Source of the DNA: Bacteroidota bacterium
GTDB taxonomy: Bacteria > Bacteroidota > Ignavibacteria > UBA10030
Length of the DNA stretch: 35,837 nucleotides
Direction: 5' to 3'
NCBI GenBank assembly: GCA_016928255.1
Contig: JAFGLB010000156.1
Span: forward strand, 1-35,837
The notes under the pieces are model-generated. The model made no database searches. It was not told the DNA's origin and worked only from the letters and a program-made list of their open reading frames with translations. Of the stretch, positions 34,207 through 35,837 are shown one piece after another. Numbering within the stretch: position 1 is the stretch's first letter; every line of letters begins with the position of its first letter. A program made the position numbers and the translations under genes.

Positions 34207-35837
34207 ATGAATATATTTAGCGCCCTTAAAAAACTTATCTTGCCCCCTCAATTCCATGATGAGGAACAGAATCGTGTTGCATTGATTCTTACCATCATTG
34301 CATTAAGCTCTTTCATTATTTTGGCTATTGTTGTTGTTTACAGGCTTATTGCAGGTCATCTCCGAGAACTCCTGCCTATTCTGATCATGTGTTTTGTTGT
34401 TTTTATATCGATTGTTTTGCTGCACCGAAAAAAACTGAGATGGTCAGGTACCGTATTATTGTGGTGTCTGCTGGGAGTGGTTGATTACCTTGCATGGATA
34501 AACAGCGGTCTTCATGATATTGTATTATTCAGTATTCCCGGAGTCCTTGTAGCAGCCGGACTTATTTTAAACCGCAATCACTATCTGTTGGTTACATCTG
34601 CAGCATTTCTTTCGATAGTTATGATCGGTTATTTTGAGATCGCCGGCGTGATACAGAATGCATACAGCGTTTATACAGGCTGGAGTGATGTAATTGACTT
34701 CATTTTTATAGTAGGACTGACGGCGATTATTACCTGGTTCCTTTCCGATAACCTGCGTAAAAACATGCTCAGGCTGCAGAATGATGAAAAGGAAATTAAT
34801 ATTCAATCGTATCAATTGAAGGAATCCGACAGGCGTTACCGTGCTCTTTTTGAAGGTGCCAATGACGCAATTTTTATTCTTACAGGCGACAGGTTTGTTG
34901 AATGCAATTCGATGGCGTTAAAAATGTTCGGCTGTGAAAATCCGTCCGATATTATAGGTCATCAGCTGAAAGAATTCAGTCCTTTATCACAGCCGGGTGA
35001 TTTAAGTTCGGATGAAAGAATGATAGTAATTATTAATTCGGCTCTTTTGGGGAGGCCGATGCGGTTCAATTGGAAATATTCTCGTAAAGATGGGACTTTA
35101 TTTGACGCAGAAGTCTCTTTGAACAGAATTGAATTCGGCGGCAAGGTATATCTCCAGGCTCTGGTCAGCGATATCACAGAACGTCTCCAGGCTGAGGAGA
35201 CTTTAAGAAAAAGCGATGAAAAGCTGCGTAACATAGTTGAGAACAGCCGCAATATTTTTTATTCCTGCAATAAGGATCTCGCTTTCACTTATATAAGTCC
35301 CCAATCTGTCGACATCTTTGAATGTGAACCCGGCGAGGAGGTGGTCAGTTTTAAGGACTTTATAACAGACAATCCTGTCAATAAGCTTGGATATGAACAT
35401 GCGATGAAAGCAGTTCAAACCGGCGAGAGGCAGCAGGCATACGAACTTGAATTGTTGAGCAGGAAGGGAAGCCGCATCTGGCTGGAAATTCAGGAAGCTC
35501 CGGTTGTGAGAGACGGCCGGACTATTTCACTGGTCGGCGTAGCTACCGATATTACTAAACGGCAAAGAGCTGAAAAGGCATTGCAGGTCAGCGAGAAAAA
35601 ATACAGAGATATTGTTACCTGGGCTCCTATCGGAATTTATCAGTCGACTCGCAGCGGAAAGCTGCTCAGTGCAAACAGCAGTATCGCGCTGATGTTGGGG
35701 TACGATTCGGAGAATGAATTTGTTGGGTGCAATATGGGAGAGGTTATTTACAACGACCAGCAGGACTTGGAACAGTTTATTTTTCAGCACGATATGGCGG
35801 GTCAGAATGTTTCGATGAATTATGAAACACAATGGAA
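34207..35837 (+). CDS. Membrane-anchored multi-PAS sensor protein (probable histidine kinase or diguanylate cyclase; 3' end outside window)
   Basis: Manual translation from ATG 34207: MNIFSALKKLILPPQFHDEEQNRVALILTIIALSSFIILAIVVVYRLI... with about six hydrophobic helices, then PAS repeats (DRRYRALFEGANDAIFILTGDRFVECNSMALKMFG; EKLRNIVENSRNIFYSCNKDLAFTYISPQSVDIFE; EKKYRDIVTWAPIGIYQSTRSGKLLSANSSIALMLGY). Open to the window end and absent from the supplied ORF track. Confidence 0.88.
   Translation, partial: MNIFSALKKLILPPQFHDEEQNRVALILTIIALSSFIILAIVVVYRLIAGHLRELLPILIMCFVVFISIVLLHRKKLRWSGTVLLWCLLGVVDYLAWINSGLHDIVLFSIPGVLVAAGLILNRNHYLLVTSAAFLSIVMIGYFEIAGVIQNAYSVYTGWSDVIDFIFIVGLTAIITWFLSDNLRKNMLRLQNDEKEINIQSYQLKESDRRYRALFEGANDAIFILTGDRFVECNSMALKMFGCENPSDIIGHQLKEFSPLSQPGDLSSDERMIVIINSALLGRPMRFNWKYSRKDGTLFDAEVSLNRIEFGGKVYLQALVSDITERLQAEETLRKSDEKLRNIVENSRNIFYSCNKDLAFTYISPQSVDIFECEPGEEVVSFKDFITDNPVNKLGYEHAMKAVQTGERQQAYELELLSRKGSRIWLEIQEAPVVRDGRTISLVGVATDITKRQRAEKALQVSEKKYRDIVTWAPIGIYQSTRSGKLLSANSSIALMLGYDSENEFVGCNMGEVIYNDQQDLEQFIFQHDMAGQNVSMNYETQW

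Overview
The window appears to be bacterial. A secreted beta-propeller protein with an SQNYPNPFNPTT...SSGVYFYRL C-terminal sorting domain suggests an Ignavibacteria/Calditrichota/FCB-like lineage (inference).

Left to right I read: (1) a RelE/ParE-Phd/YefM toxin-antitoxin pair flanked by imperfect direct repeats built from 32-bp palindromic units, next to decayed gene fragments (1-2440). (2) A compact operon-like cluster, DsrE-like, TusA, MvhD-like, HdrA/QmoA-like, HdrA/QmoB-like, winged-HTH, HdrC/QmoC-like (2662-8411). This is the strongest candidate for an interesting system: a sulfur-carrier-linked, membrane-attached heterodisulfide-reductase-like complex with no HdrB and no Dsr/Apr partner in the window. 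(3) A ferritin-VIT1 fusion. (4) A LacI regulator with a perfect 24-bp palindromic operator, followed by a GDP-mannose 3,5-epimerase-like gene and a fused HxGH nucleotidyltransferase/GHMP kinase. (5) A decayed IS1595-like transposase, a NapH-like polyferredoxin, a T9SS-type propeller protein and two alpha/beta hydrolases. (6) A convergent XRE / J-domain protein pair. (7) An L-arabinose utilisation locus (galM, SSS symporter, araB, GH127, GH31-PA14, araD, araA), followed by what looks like a frameshifted remnant of a fucose-isomerase-like C-terminus. (8) Divergent REC-histidine kinase and membrane PAS sensor genes. The PAS gene runs off the window and is missing from the supplied ORF track.

I saw no rRNA, tRNA or CRISPR array. 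All family calls come from motif reading, not database searches.
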